From an uncultured Ulvibacter sp. (GTDB lineage Bacteria > Bacteroidota > Bacteroidia > Flavobacteriales > Flavobacteriaceae): DNA of 64,000 nt. This document shows positions 26,411 to 35,000 of this stretch, in pieces. The position numbers and the translations under genes are program-made. A model generated the notes under the pieces. It searched no databases and was not told where the DNA came from. It worked only from the letters and a program-made list of their open reading frames with translations. Numbering within the stretch: the first letter of the stretch is position 1; the number at the start of each line of letters is the position of its first letter. The stretch covers positions 33,527-97,526 of the forward strand of contig CAJXZB010000008.1 in NCBI GenBank assembly GCA_913063405.1, given 5' to 3'.

Positions 26411-26420
26411 TTGAGGAATT

Positions 26421-27272
26421 ATGAGAAATATACTTACAATCAATTTTAAGAAAGAGAGGTTCATAGCAGAAGCTCTAAGCTACACTTGGGTTTTCTTAGG
26501 GTCATTGATTTTGGCCGTAGCCTATGTGCTTTTTATTATACCGCATCAATTAGTGCCAGGTGGAATTTTGGGGCTAAGTATTGTGGTAAATAATTTGACA
26601 CCATTAAGCGTTGGATTGGTTGCGTTGAGCATTAATATCCCATTATTGTTATGGGGAACGAAAGTCTTAGGTAGAAAGGTAGGTATTAAGACGGCTTTTT
26701 CTATGATATTGGTTTCATTGTTTATTGATCTATTTAGTTTTCTTACTGAAGGAAAAGCCTATGTTGACGATGTTCTAGTCTCTACACTTTTCGGTGGAGT
26801 GATAATTGGTGCTGCTGTGGCAATGGTTATGAACGCGGGTGCAACTACTGGAGGAAATGATATTTTGGTTAGAATTTTAGCCACAAAGATAAAATTGCCT
26901 TATAGTCAATTGATATTGATAATCGATGGGGCGATAATATTATTGGGAATTTTTGTTTTTGAAGATTTTACAATGGCTGCCTACAGTGTAATTGCAATTG
27001 TTGCAATAAGTAAAACGATAGATTACTACATCAAAAAATCCGTAAAGAACCGAACCGTTTTAGTTTTTTCCTCAAAGAACCTTTTAATTCAGGAGGAGCT
27101 TTTGAAAGGTGAAAACAGTGCTGATAGTATCTTAAAACTAATACATCACGATTCAAATGATAAACTAATTCTTGTGACTAAGAACAATAAGAAATTAGCA
27201 TCCTTGGAAAACATAATTTACAGTATAGATGAAAATGCTAGTGTTACTGTAATGGAGTCAAATAGTTTATAG
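26421..27272 (+). CDS. YitT family membrane protein
   Basis: The 283-aa protein has about five membrane segments in residues 15-200 (FLGSLILAVAYVLFIIPHQLVPGGILGLSIVVNNLT is the family-typical first unit; MNAGATTGGNDILVRIL the second) and a soluble C-terminal DUF2179 domain (about 205-283). YitT proteins are widespread, and their transport substrate is not established. Expression is probably controlled by the leader described upstream, since a strong terminator lies just before the start codon. The gene stands alone and converges with the amidohydrolase genes. Confidence 0.88.
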   Translation: MRNILTINFKKERFIAEALSYTWVFLGSLILAVAYVLFIIPHQLVPGGILGLSIVVNNLTPLSVGLVALSINIPLLLWGTKVLGRKVGIKTAFSMILVSLFIDLFSFLTEGKAYVDDVLVSTLFGGVIIGAAVAMVMNAGATTGGNDILVRILATKIKLPYSQLILIIDGAIILLGIFVFEDFTMAAYSVIAIVAISKTIDYYIKKSVKNRTVLVFSSKNLLIQEELLKGENSADSILKLIHHDSNDKLILVTKNNKKLASLENIIYSIDENASVTVMESNSL

Positions 27273-27339
27273 TTACTTCGAAAAAAATAAAAGCACCTGC
27301 TATTGACAGACGTTTTTTTTATTAGATACATTTACTTTT

Positions 27340-28632
27340 TTATTTTTGGTTATATTTCTCTGAATATCTCTTCCACAATTCTGTTTGATGGGTTTCTAAT
27401 GAAATTTCTCTGCCATCTATAAATGCATGTGTCAATTGATTTGTACGCATATCCAAGGCATCCCCTTCAGAAATAAATAGGGTTGCACTTTTTCCTATTT
27501 CTAATGTTCCATAAGCATCATCAATACCTAAAATTTTCGCGGTATTACCCGTAATAAGCTGAAGAGCAGTTTCCTTGTCCATCCCTTGTCCAACCAGTTG
27601 TCCAGCATAGAAAGGTAAATTTCTTGTTTGGAAATTGGATGTTCCGCTGTTTTCAAGAGCGACTAATAATCCACCATCAACTAATAACTTTGGAAGTTTA
27701 TATGGTAAGTCATAATCATCATCGTCTTTAGATGGTAGACTATGGGTATGTTGCACTAAAACAGGAATGTTATTTTCTTTCAGAAAAGGAATAATACGAT
27801 ATGCCTGATAACCACCAACTAAGACAATACTTTGAATACCATTCTCTTTAGCTGTACTCACGGCATCGATGATTTCTCTTTCGCCATCTGCGTAAATATA
27901 TAGTTTTTTAGAACCATTGAAAACACCTCCCATTTCCCCGTATGCCTCGTTTTTAGAAACTCCGATTCCTTTTCCATAGGCCTTCGCATTTTTCATAAAA
28001 GCAATAACCTCTTCAATTTGTATTTGGTATTTTTTGTTGGGTAGATAGCCTCTTGGTTCGCCTTCCCACCAACGTCCACGGCGGAAACCTCTTGGCCAAT
28101 GAAGATGAACCCCGTCATCTACTTTTATGGCTGCATCTTCCCAGTTCCACGCATCAAACTGAACTATGGAAGAAGTTCCTGAAATTCTACCTCCTTGAGG
28201 TGCAATCTGGCCTAATAATATTCCATTGGGGCGCATAGATTCCACTACTTTACTTTCAGCATTATAAGCAATTAAACTTCTTACATTCGGTATAAAATCA
28301 CCAAGTTCATCGTCGTCATTACTGGCTCTAACTGCATTCACTTCAATAAGTCCCAATGCCTTTGCAGGAGCAATTAACCCTGGGTATACATGTTTTCCGA
28401 CAGCTTCTATTTCACGCCCCCTTGAGGACGTACTCTCATTTCCAATGGCGGTTATCTTACCATGTTCAAATACAATTGTACTGTTTTCTATTATTTGTCC
28501 ATTTCCAATATGAGCGGTCGCTCCTTTGATGGTTATTGCAGCAATTTGAGCTGGTGCCGGTGTCTGTTGTGCAAGAACTTGAAATCCTGCAATCACTAAT
28601 ACTACTATTAAAAGTTGTTTTATTGTTTTCAT
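27340..28632 (-). CDS. Secreted amidohydrolase-family protein lacking the HxH metal motif
   Basis: The 430-aa protein has a signal peptide (MKTIKQLLIVVLVIAGFQVLAQ), an amidohydrolase composite fold start (ITIKGATAHIGNGQIIENSTIVFEHGKITAIG) and the family end (TGNTAKILGIDDAYGTLEIGKSATLFISEGDAL). In the position of the GxxDxHxH metal site it reads PGLIAPAKALGLIEV, with no His. A His pair QHTHSLPS occurs mid-protein. It is probably periplasmic. It may be a non-catalytic or atypical member and starts 7 bases after the stop of the larger paralogue, so both are likely expressed together. Confidence 0.85.
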   Translation of the reverse strand: MKTIKQLLIVVLVIAGFQVLAQQTPAPAQIAAITIKGATAHIGNGQIIENSTIVFEHGKITAIGNESTSSRGREIEAVGKHVYPGLIAPAKALGLIEVNAVRASNDDDELGDFIPNVRSLIAYNAESKVVESMRPNGILLGQIAPQGGRISGTSSIVQFDAWNWEDAAIKVDDGVHLHWPRGFRRGRWWEGEPRGYLPNKKYQIQIEEVIAFMKNAKAYGKGIGVSKNEAYGEMGGVFNGSKKLYIYADGEREIIDAVSTAKENGIQSIVLVGGYQAYRIIPFLKENNIPVLVQHTHSLPSKDDDDYDLPYKLPKLLVDGGLLVALENSGTSNFQTRNLPFYAGQLVGQGMDKETALQLITGNTAKILGIDDAYGTLEIGKSATLFISEGDALDMRTNQLTHAFIDGREISLETHQTELWKRYSEKYNQK

Positions 28633-28639
28633 TGCTGGA

Positions 28640-31600
28640 TTAGTTTATAGTTTCACAATGGAAGTGCTTATTTTCTTTTTTCATTGGAGGTTTCGTTTTC
28701 CCTCCATCTTCTTTTTCTTTAAGCATCATTTTTAGAAGCGTACTACGTTCGTCTTTAATAGCTCGTCTTTTCTGCTTATCCCGCTCCATGTCAAAATATA
28801 CAACTCCTTCGATGATGGTTTTTTCCGCTTTAGCATATACCGAAAGAGGATGGTCGTCCCACAAAACTAAATCCGCATCCTTTCCTTCTTTGATGCTTCC
28901 CACGCGATTATCGAGATGTAGAAGTTTAGCTGGATTAATAGTCACCATTTTCCATGCTTCTTCTTCTGTCATATTACCATATTTAACCACTTTGGCTGCT
29001 TCTTGGTTGAGCCTTCGAGACATTTCACCGTCATCACTATTAATAGCCACGACAACCCCTTCTTTAGCCATAATAGCTGCATTATAAGGGATGGCATCAT
29101 TTACCTCGTATTTATAGGCCCACCAATCACTAAAGGTGGAACCACCAACACCATGCTCCTTCATTTTATCGGCAACCTTGTAGCCTTCAAGAATATGTGT
29201 AAAGGTGTTAATTCTAAAGCCAAATCGTTCTGCAACTTTCATTAACATATTAATCTCACTTTGCACATAGGAGTGACAACTTATATAGCGGTCGCCGTTT
29301 AAAATCTGAGCCAATACCTCCATTTCTTCGTCATACCGAAATGGCTGTCCGCTTTTCTTTTTGGTGTCATACTCTTTGGCTCTGTTAAAGTAGTTTACGT
29401 ACAATTGTTCTACGCCCATTCTTGTTTGTGGAAAACGTTTAAAGCTCTGCCAATTGGATTGTTTTACGTTTTCCCCTAAGGCAAATTTTATAAACTTGGG
29501 ACTGTTATTATAGATCAGTTCATCTGCCTGCTCGCCCCATTTTAGTTTAATAATAGCGGATTGACCGCCAATAGGGTTGGCAGATCCGTGTAAAATTTGG
29601 ATAGAAGTAACACCTCCAGCAAGATTTCGATAGATATCAACGTCCTCGGCATCTATAACATCTTCGATGGAGACTTCGGCAGAGGAGTTATGCCCTCCTT
29701 CGTTAATCGATAAGGCGGCTATATGCGAATGCTCATCTATGATCCCTGCGGTTACATGTTTTCCAGTAGCGTCAATAACTTTTGCATCCTCAGGGTTTAG
29801 ATTTTTACCTATTTTGAAAATTTCACCATTTTTAACCAGTACATCCGTTTCTATGAGAATACCTTCGGCTTCACTTGTCCAAACCGTTGCATTTTTGAAT
29901 AGCATATCTTGCTGTTTTGGTTTAGAAACAAAACCATAACCAATGTTTGGATAGGTGAGGGGCATAATTTGTGGTTTCGAATCTTCATCCTCCTTCTCCT
30001 CTTTATCTTTTTCTGAAGCGTCCCCAGTGCGAGTTGCTATGAAACTATTTTCTAAACCATTAGGAAGAAGTAATTTACCCGTTATTCTCTCACCTTCTTT
30101 AGGAACGATCCCTGTAGCTTGGTAAATTTCCTTTGTAGCTTCATTGGTAAAGGAAAGTGTCAACCAATTATTCGAATATTTCAATTTGGAAGGATATTTT
30201 GTCTCGCCAATTTTTACTTCCGATTTTGGTTTGGAAGTTTTTCCACTAATGGTTAGTTCATAGTTTTTTCCATCCACTATCAATGAATAGTCTCCACTAA
30301 GGTCTTTTTGATCTTTTGAGTTGATTACATTTTTCTTTCCTTGAACCCAGTTTTCATAAAGAGTTGTTTCTTTATCAAAAACAGCTCCCGATGTTACTAA
30401 GAAGTTGGCATATCGACCTGGTTCCAGAGAACCTATTTTATCACTTTCTCCTAATAGTTGCGCGGGAATCGTTGTTAGCGCTGCAAGTGCTTTGGTTTCA
30501 TCGAATCCATATTTTATAGCCTTTAATAGATTATTCTTAAATTCAGAAGGCTTTTTTAAATCGTGGGTAGTTAGCGAAAAGGTAATTTCGTTATCCGAAA
30601 GAATCTTTGGGTTTGCCGGCGCTTGGTTCCACTCACGCATATCCTCTAGGGAAATATAGTCGGCTAAATTGGGGTCGCTTACATCATAAGCTTCAGGAAA
30701 ATTAATAGGAATGATATAACTAGCATTCGTTCCCTTTATGCTTTCAATAGCTTCAAATTCATCTCCGCCACCAATAATTATATAATTGAGATTGAATAAA
30801 TCCCCTATCTTATCTGCTCTTAAGTCATTTCCTTTGTCTCCAGCTTCGAAAAATGAAGTTTTTCCTTTATTCGCAATCAAGGCCTCAAGTGATCTGTCTT
30901 TTGTTGCTACATTTCCTTTTGAATACCAATCGGCGTCATAATGAAGCTGTCTCAATAAGGCCATGGCACCCATTAAAGAACCAGGATATGATTGTCGACT
31001 TGCTTTACTTTTTTCAAAAGAAAAAAACTGCCCGGAAACATCTTCAACGATACGATTTCCATCGCCACCATCGTCATTCAGCGCAACCAAAACTCCTGTA
31101 CCTCTTGCTATTCCGTCCATTAGATGCGTATTTAATACACCAAATCCAGCTTTTCTGAACTCCGCTGCTTTCTTTTTATCATATTTAAAAGAATCGATTC
31201 CCTTCTGTTCAGGTTTTATATGATCGTTCCAATAAAAACCTTCTCTAGAGGCTTCATATTGAGGAGAACGTCCTTGTCCGGGCTTGCCTTTAGGCTTTTC
31301 TATTCCGAAGCTCGTATATGGGTCGATAAAGGATGGATAAATGTGTTTTCCTTTAAGGTTTATCACCACAGCATTTTGAGGAATAGTAACAGATCGTTTT
31401 GCTTCTACTACCTTGCCGTTTTGAATTAGTAGTGTACCCTTTTTTATTACTTTGTTTGGTGTAACATAAATCGTTGCATTGGTAAATGCAGTGTAGTTAT
31501 TATTATCTTCCTTTAGCTCTTCATTCTTAGGGAAATAATCTTGAGCAATTCCACAAAAAGTAAAAAGGAGCAGAGATAAAAGCAGTTGTATTCTTTTCAT
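28640..31600 (-). CDS. Double-domain secreted amidohydrolase-family protein
   Basis: This 986-aa exported protein (signal MKRIQLLLSLLLFTFCGIAQ) contains two amidohydrolase domains. The first (about 35-430) ends normally (ALTTIPAQLLGESDKIGSLEPGRYANFLV) but has SFIDPYTSFGIE where HxH is expected. A linker of about 440-560 resembles a beta domain with an acidic run. The second (about 565-960) keeps the metal site (AGIIDEHSHIAAL), later His (SCHSYV, THILEGY) and Asp (INSDDGEM). It may be a periplasmic peptide or imide hydrolase; the substrate is unknown. It is cotranscribed with the 430-aa paralogue downstream. Confidence 0.87.
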   Translation of the reverse strand: MKRIQLLLSLLLFTFCGIAQDYFPKNEELKEDNNNYTAFTNATIYVTPNKVIKKGTLLIQNGKVVEAKRSVTIPQNAVVINLKGKHIYPSFIDPYTSFGIEKPKGKPGQGRSPQYEASREGFYWNDHIKPEQKGIDSFKYDKKKAAEFRKAGFGVLNTHLMDGIARGTGVLVALNDDGGDGNRIVEDVSGQFFSFEKSKASRQSYPGSLMGAMALLRQLHYDADWYSKGNVATKDRSLEALIANKGKTSFFEAGDKGNDLRADKIGDLFNLNYIIIGGGDEFEAIESIKGTNASYIIPINFPEAYDVSDPNLADYISLEDMREWNQAPANPKILSDNEITFSLTTHDLKKPSEFKNNLLKAIKYGFDETKALAALTTIPAQLLGESDKIGSLEPGRYANFLVTSGAVFDKETTLYENWVQGKKNVINSKDQKDLSGDYSLIVDGKNYELTISGKTSKPKSEVKIGETKYPSKLKYSNNWLTLSFTNEATKEIYQATGIVPKEGERITGKLLLPNGLENSFIATRTGDASEKDKEEKEDEDSKPQIMPLTYPNIGYGFVSKPKQQDMLFKNATVWTSEAEGILIETDVLVKNGEIFKIGKNLNPEDAKVIDATGKHVTAGIIDEHSHIAALSINEGGHNSSAEVSIEDVIDAEDVDIYRNLAGGVTSIQILHGSANPIGGQSAIIKLKWGEQADELIYNNSPKFIKFALGENVKQSNWQSFKRFPQTRMGVEQLYVNYFNRAKEYDTKKKSGQPFRYDEEMEVLAQILNGDRYISCHSYVQSEINMLMKVAERFGFRINTFTHILEGYKVADKMKEHGVGGSTFSDWWAYKYEVNDAIPYNAAIMAKEGVVVAINSDDGEMSRRLNQEAAKVVKYGNMTEEEAWKMVTINPAKLLHLDNRVGSIKEGKDADLVLWDDHPLSVYAKAEKTIIEGVVYFDMERDKQKRRAIKDERSTLLKMMLKEKEDGGKTKPPMKKENKHFHCETIN

Positions 31601-31695
31601 TGATAGGGTATTGGTTAATTAGTGTATTAAAGATATGAATGCAAAATAATTTTGCAAGGGCTTAACTTGGCTTTAACAACGAATTAAGAATTCTT

Positions 31696-32763
31696 TTAAA
31701 ACGATTTGTTTTCGAAATGATTCACAACTAGTGCCACCATATAACTATAGCTCATAATTCCTTTCGATTGGTTGTTTGCTTTTAAGAATTGGTCCCAAAA
31801 TGCCTTGGACAAGGTTTCAAAGGGATTTTGATAACTTTCCCAAAAGTCCCGCATTTCTTTATAACTCTTTAAAATCCCTGGATTGACAGTTTCTATAATT
31901 TCATGGTATTTGTCAATGTCTCTTCTTGCAACCTCATTAACACAATATCGCAAGGCAAAAATGTATCCAGTGTATTGAATTATTGGGTCATCGTTGTGAA
32001 GTGTTGCCAGTGTAGCAATAAAGTTGGCTTCATTTTCAGCTGCATAGCCCAATTGGTGCGCCTGTTCATGACAACTTACCACTGGAAATTTATAGGTTTT
32101 AATAAGATTATTTACTTGAGCCTCTCCAGAAAAGGGATTGTAATAACCGCTATATCCCATATAAGTAAGACCTAAACTCCATCCACTTTTTTTAATACTC
32201 TTAGGGTTATAAGATAGGTTGGGGTATTCATTTTCTAGGTTCATATAGCCGTTAATCGATTTATCAAAAATCTCTTTTTGGGTATATGGGATTTCTACTT
32301 TTACACTATCTAAAAATCCAAGTTGACGATGCATTTCATTGGCCTTTGTAATAAGACGCTCGGTTGTAGAGATGAGTTGCTCATTTGTATATTCGGTTTT
32401 TAAGGCCAATGTCTTGTGCAAAGGGAGACGATAATAATTCAATCCCCAAAGGACATTGAATACAAAATATATTACGGAAAGCGTTGCGGTAATATCTAAA
32501 CAGAATCGCACTGGTTCGTAAGTAATTCTTCTACTATTTTTATAGATCCAGCGCAAGGCCAAAATAGTGATTAATAGATAGAATATATCTCCAATAGAAA
32601 AAGGAATCCAACCAAATAAATATCGTGATATTGACGAAATAACTGGATACAAACCCTGGCTGTAATAGGTTTCGATAAAGCTTGGAAACTTCTTTAATAT
32701 TTGCAAAACTAGAACCTGTAACGGCAATAAAAATGATAAAATTAACATGGTTCTTTTTCGCAT
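31696..32763 (-). CDS. DUF3810 family membrane protein with HExxH motif
   Basis: From the ATG at 32763 (MRKRTMLILSFLLPLQVLVLQIL) the protein is 355 aa with about three N-terminal membrane segments and a soluble C-terminal domain holding VVSCHEQAHQLGYAAENEANFIA (about residue 240), a zincin-like HExxH followed by ENEAN. This is the DUF3810 family of Bacteroidota/Firmicutes, presumed metallopeptidases without a known substrate. A TATGTTTG -7 box ends 4 bases before this ATG, as at the SpoU gene; the ORF track start (TTG, five codons upstream) overlaps it and is less likely. Confidence 0.82.
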   Translation of the reverse strand: MRKRTMLILSFLLPLQVLVLQILKKFPSFIETYYSQGLYPVISSISRYLFGWIPFSIGDIFYLLITILALRWIYKNSRRITYEPVRFCLDITATLSVIYFVFNVLWGLNYYRLPLHKTLALKTEYTNEQLISTTERLITKANEMHRQLGFLDSVKVEIPYTQKEIFDKSINGYMNLENEYPNLSYNPKSIKKSGWSLGLTYMGYSGYYNPFSGEAQVNNLIKTYKFPVVSCHEQAHQLGYAAENEANFIATLATLHNDDPIIQYTGYIFALRYCVNEVARRDIDKYHEIIETVNPGILKSYKEMRDFWESYQNPFETLSKAFWDQFLKANNQSKGIMSYSYMVALVVNHFENKSF

Positions 32764-32767
32764 ATCC

Positions 32768-32775
32768 CAAACATA
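32768..32775 (-). promoter_or_regulatory. Bacteroidota -7 promoter box abutting the DUF3810 start
   Basis: On the minus strand TATGTTTG matches TAnnTTTG and ends 4 bases ahead of the ATG at 32763, which suggests a leaderless transcript. Confidence 0.45.
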
Positions 32776-32910
32776 CAAAATTCTTTTATCACATAATTTT
32801 TATAGCCGTTGTAAAACAGTAATTTTGTGGTAGTAGGATTTCTGATTTGATTTCCGAAAGTATGATTTGTTTAACTTTTAATGTATACCTGACTACGCAG
32901 GGAATGAACT

Positions 32911-34368
32911 ATGAATGAAGCAATAAGAAACCTCGAACCGAAAACACTTTGGAATAAATTCGCAGATTTAAATGCCGTGCCTCGCCCTTCAAAAAAAGAA
33001 GAACGGGTGATTGCATTTATGAAAGCCTTTGGTAATAATCTTGGCTTGGAAACAATGGAGGATAGTGTTGGAAACGTAATTATTCGAAAACCGGCGACTA
33101 CCGGGTTAGAGGATAGAATGACAATTGTAATGCAGTCCCATTTGGATATGGTGCATCAAAAAAATAGTGATACAATTTTCGATTTTGATACTCAGGGAAT
33201 TGAGATGTATGTGGATGGAGGTTGGGTACGTGCAAACGGAACTACCTTAGGGGCTGATAACGGCTTGGGAGTTGCCACGATTATGGCAATTTTGGAGAGT
33301 GATAGTATTGCACATCCAGCAATAGAAGCACTTTTTACTATAGACGAGGAAACCGGAATGACGGGAGCAATGGGTTTAAAAGGCGGACTACTAACAGGTG
33401 ATATTTTACTGAATCTCGATACAGAAGAAGATGACGAAATAGGAGTGGGGTGTGCTGGTGGAGTTGATGTAACTGCTAATAGAAGTTATACTGAAATTGA
33501 TGTTCCAGCGAATGTTGAGGTATATAACGTTAGTGTTAAAGGTTTACAGGGCGGACACAGTGGAATGGACATTATAAAAGGCCTCGGGAACGCGAATAAA
33601 ATAATGAATCGTTTACTTTATGCCGTAAAGGACTTGATCCACCTTTCTGAATTGAAAGGAGGAAGTCTTCGGAATGCAATCCCTAGAGAGAGTAGTGCAA
33701 CTGTTGTTGTTCCAAATGATGAGGTAGCTGCTTTTCTTTCAGAAGTAAAGAAAACAACTGAAGCTATTACTTCAGAATACAAATCATTGGAGTCAAATCT
33801 TTCAATAACTGCTCAAAAGACAGATACGATCCCTGAAAAAGTAATGGATGCCTCAGGACAAAAAGCTCTTATTAATGCTATTTATGCAGCTCATAATGGT
33901 GTATATAGAATGAGTCCAGCTATTGAAGACTTGGTAGAGACCTCTAATAATATTGCTAAAATAACTGTACAAAATAGTGAGATTAAAGTGGAATGTTTGT
34001 CACGATCTTCGGTGAAATCATCTATTGATGATTTAGTACAAACCCTAGCAGCCGTTTTTGAAATGGCTGGATTTGAGGTTGCAGCTACTGGAGAGTATCC
34101 AGGTTGGACTCCTAATATGGATAGTGATATATTAAAAGTTTTAGATACTCTATATGAAAAAATAAATGGTAAAAAAGCACATGTCGCTGCCTGCCATGCT
34201 GGATTGGAATGTGGTATTCTTGGACAGAATTATCCTAACATGGATATGATTTCTTTTGGCCCAACCATCAAAGGAGCGCATTCTCCAGATGAGCGGGCAA
34301 GTATTTCTTCGGTGCAAAAATATTGGAAATTTGTGCTTGCAATCCTTGAGGATATTCCGGGGAAATAG
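32911..34368 (+). CDS. pepD: Aminoacyl-histidine dipeptidase (PepD, M20C)
   Basis: PepD cleaves beta-Ala-His and other Xaa-His dipeptides in the cytoplasm. At 485 aa it has the full M20 metal set: VMQSHLDMVHQKN (His/Asp, about residue 77), LGADNGLGVATIMA (bridging Asp), DEETGMTGAMGL (catalytic Glu pair) and LNLDTEEDDEIGVGCAGG, plus the C-terminal GPTIKGAHSPDERASISSV with the last His. The lid domain lies at about 205-385. A TAATTTTG box lies 83 bases upstream. The gene is monocistronic. Confidence 0.95.
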   Translation: MNEAIRNLEPKTLWNKFADLNAVPRPSKKEERVIAFMKAFGNNLGLETMEDSVGNVIIRKPATTGLEDRMTIVMQSHLDMVHQKNSDTIFDFDTQGIEMYVDGGWVRANGTTLGADNGLGVATIMAILESDSIAHPAIEALFTIDEETGMTGAMGLKGGLLTGDILLNLDTEEDDEIGVGCAGGVDVTANRSYTEIDVPANVEVYNVSVKGLQGGHSGMDIIKGLGNANKIMNRLLYAVKDLIHLSELKGGSLRNAIPRESSATVVVPNDEVAAFLSEVKKTTEAITSEYKSLESNLSITAQKTDTIPEKVMDASGQKALINAIYAAHNGVYRMSPAIEDLVETSNNIAKITVQNSEIKVECLSRSSVKSSIDDLVQTLAAVFEMAGFEVAATGEYPGWTPNMDSDILKVLDTLYEKINGKKAHVAACHAGLECGILGQNYPNMDMISFGPTIKGAHSPDERASISSVQKYWKFVLAILEDIPGK

Positions 34369-34430
34369 GAAAAGGAATGATAATTGTATTAACTTTATCA
34401 TAATATTAATCTATAATACAAAACAAACAC

Positions 34431-34928
34431 ATGGGATTATTTTCATTTATTAAAGATGCTGGAGCAAAGGTTTTTGGTATTGGTAAAACGACTGCCGAAG
34501 AAAAAGCCGAAGCTAGGCTTGAAGAGACGGCAAGAATTGAAGCACAAAACGAACGCGCTTCACAACGACTAATTAATACAATTAGTGATTTAGGGTTTGA
34601 AGTTGAAAATATTTGCGTTTCTATTGACGGAGATGTTGCAACGGTAAACGGAACTGCTAAGAATCAAGAGACACGGGAGAAAGTGATTTTGGTTATTGGC
34701 AATACCGCTGGAATTGCAGGTGTAGAAGACGCTATGGATGTAGCGATTGAAGAACCGGTAGCTACCTTTCATACGGTAGAGAGAGGCGATACATTAGGTA
34801 AAATTGCTAAGAAAGTTTACGGAAACGCAATGAAGTATCCTGTAATTTTTGAAGCAAATAGACCTATGCTTACACATCCAGATAAAATTTATCCTGGACA
34901 AGTTTTACGTATTCCTGCTTTGGACTAG
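34431..34928 (+). CDS. BON and LysM domain protein (LysM peptidoglycan-binding, Kbp/YgaU-like)
   Basis: The 165-aa protein has a short N-terminal helix (MGLFSFIKDAGAKVFGIGK), a BON domain (LINTISDLGFEVENICVSIDGDVATVNGTAKNQETREKVILVIGNTAGIAGVEDAMDV, about 44-105) and a LysM domain (FHTVERGDTLGKIAKKVYGNAMKYPVIFEANRPMLTHPDKIYPGQVLRIP, about 112-163). This order is that of E. coli Kbp (YgaU), a potassium-binding protein. There is no cleavable signal, as in Kbp. A strong bidirectional terminator follows. Confidence 0.93.
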   Translation: MGLFSFIKDAGAKVFGIGKTTAEEKAEARLEETARIEAQNERASQRLINTISDLGFEVENICVSIDGDVATVNGTAKNQETREKVILVIGNTAGIAGVEDAMDVAIEEPVATFHTVERGDTLGKIAKKVYGNAMKYPVIFEANRPMLTHPDKIYPGQVLRIPALD

Positions 34929-34935
34929 AATTAAC

Positions 34936-34991
34936 AATAGGCATAAAAAAACCGCCCTGCCTTTTGGCGGGGCGGTTTTTTTATGCCTATT
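34936..34991. terminator. Very long bidirectional terminator hairpin
   Basis: A 26-bp inverted repeat (AATAGGCATAAAAAAACCGC... ) with a TTTT loop and a single G-U pair. Both strands show a GC-rich core followed by T7, so it can stop transcription from the LysM gene and from the convergent PPIase gene. Confidence 0.95.
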
Positions 34992-35000
34992 AATAAAGAA

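Larger units (their letters stand above)
25961..26420 (+). promoter_or_regulatory. 460-base leader and intergenic region ahead of yitT
   Basis: The gap holds nothing recognised in its first 150 bases. After that come a -7 box (TAGTTTTG, 26115-26122), a 20-codon ORF, a terminator hairpin, a 26-codon ORF and a second terminator hairpin that ends about 10 bases before the yitT ATG. The parts are listed separately. The arrangement resembles a transcription attenuation leader. Confidence 0.6.

Noticed and set aside
31601-31695. Promoter for the amidohydrolase operon
   Set aside because: Only a 7 of 8 match (TATCTTTA) was found, so no feature is called.
32820-32827. TAATTTTG box ahead of pepD
   Set aside because: An exact -7 match, but 83 bases before the start codon and without a -33 element; too weak to list as a promoter.
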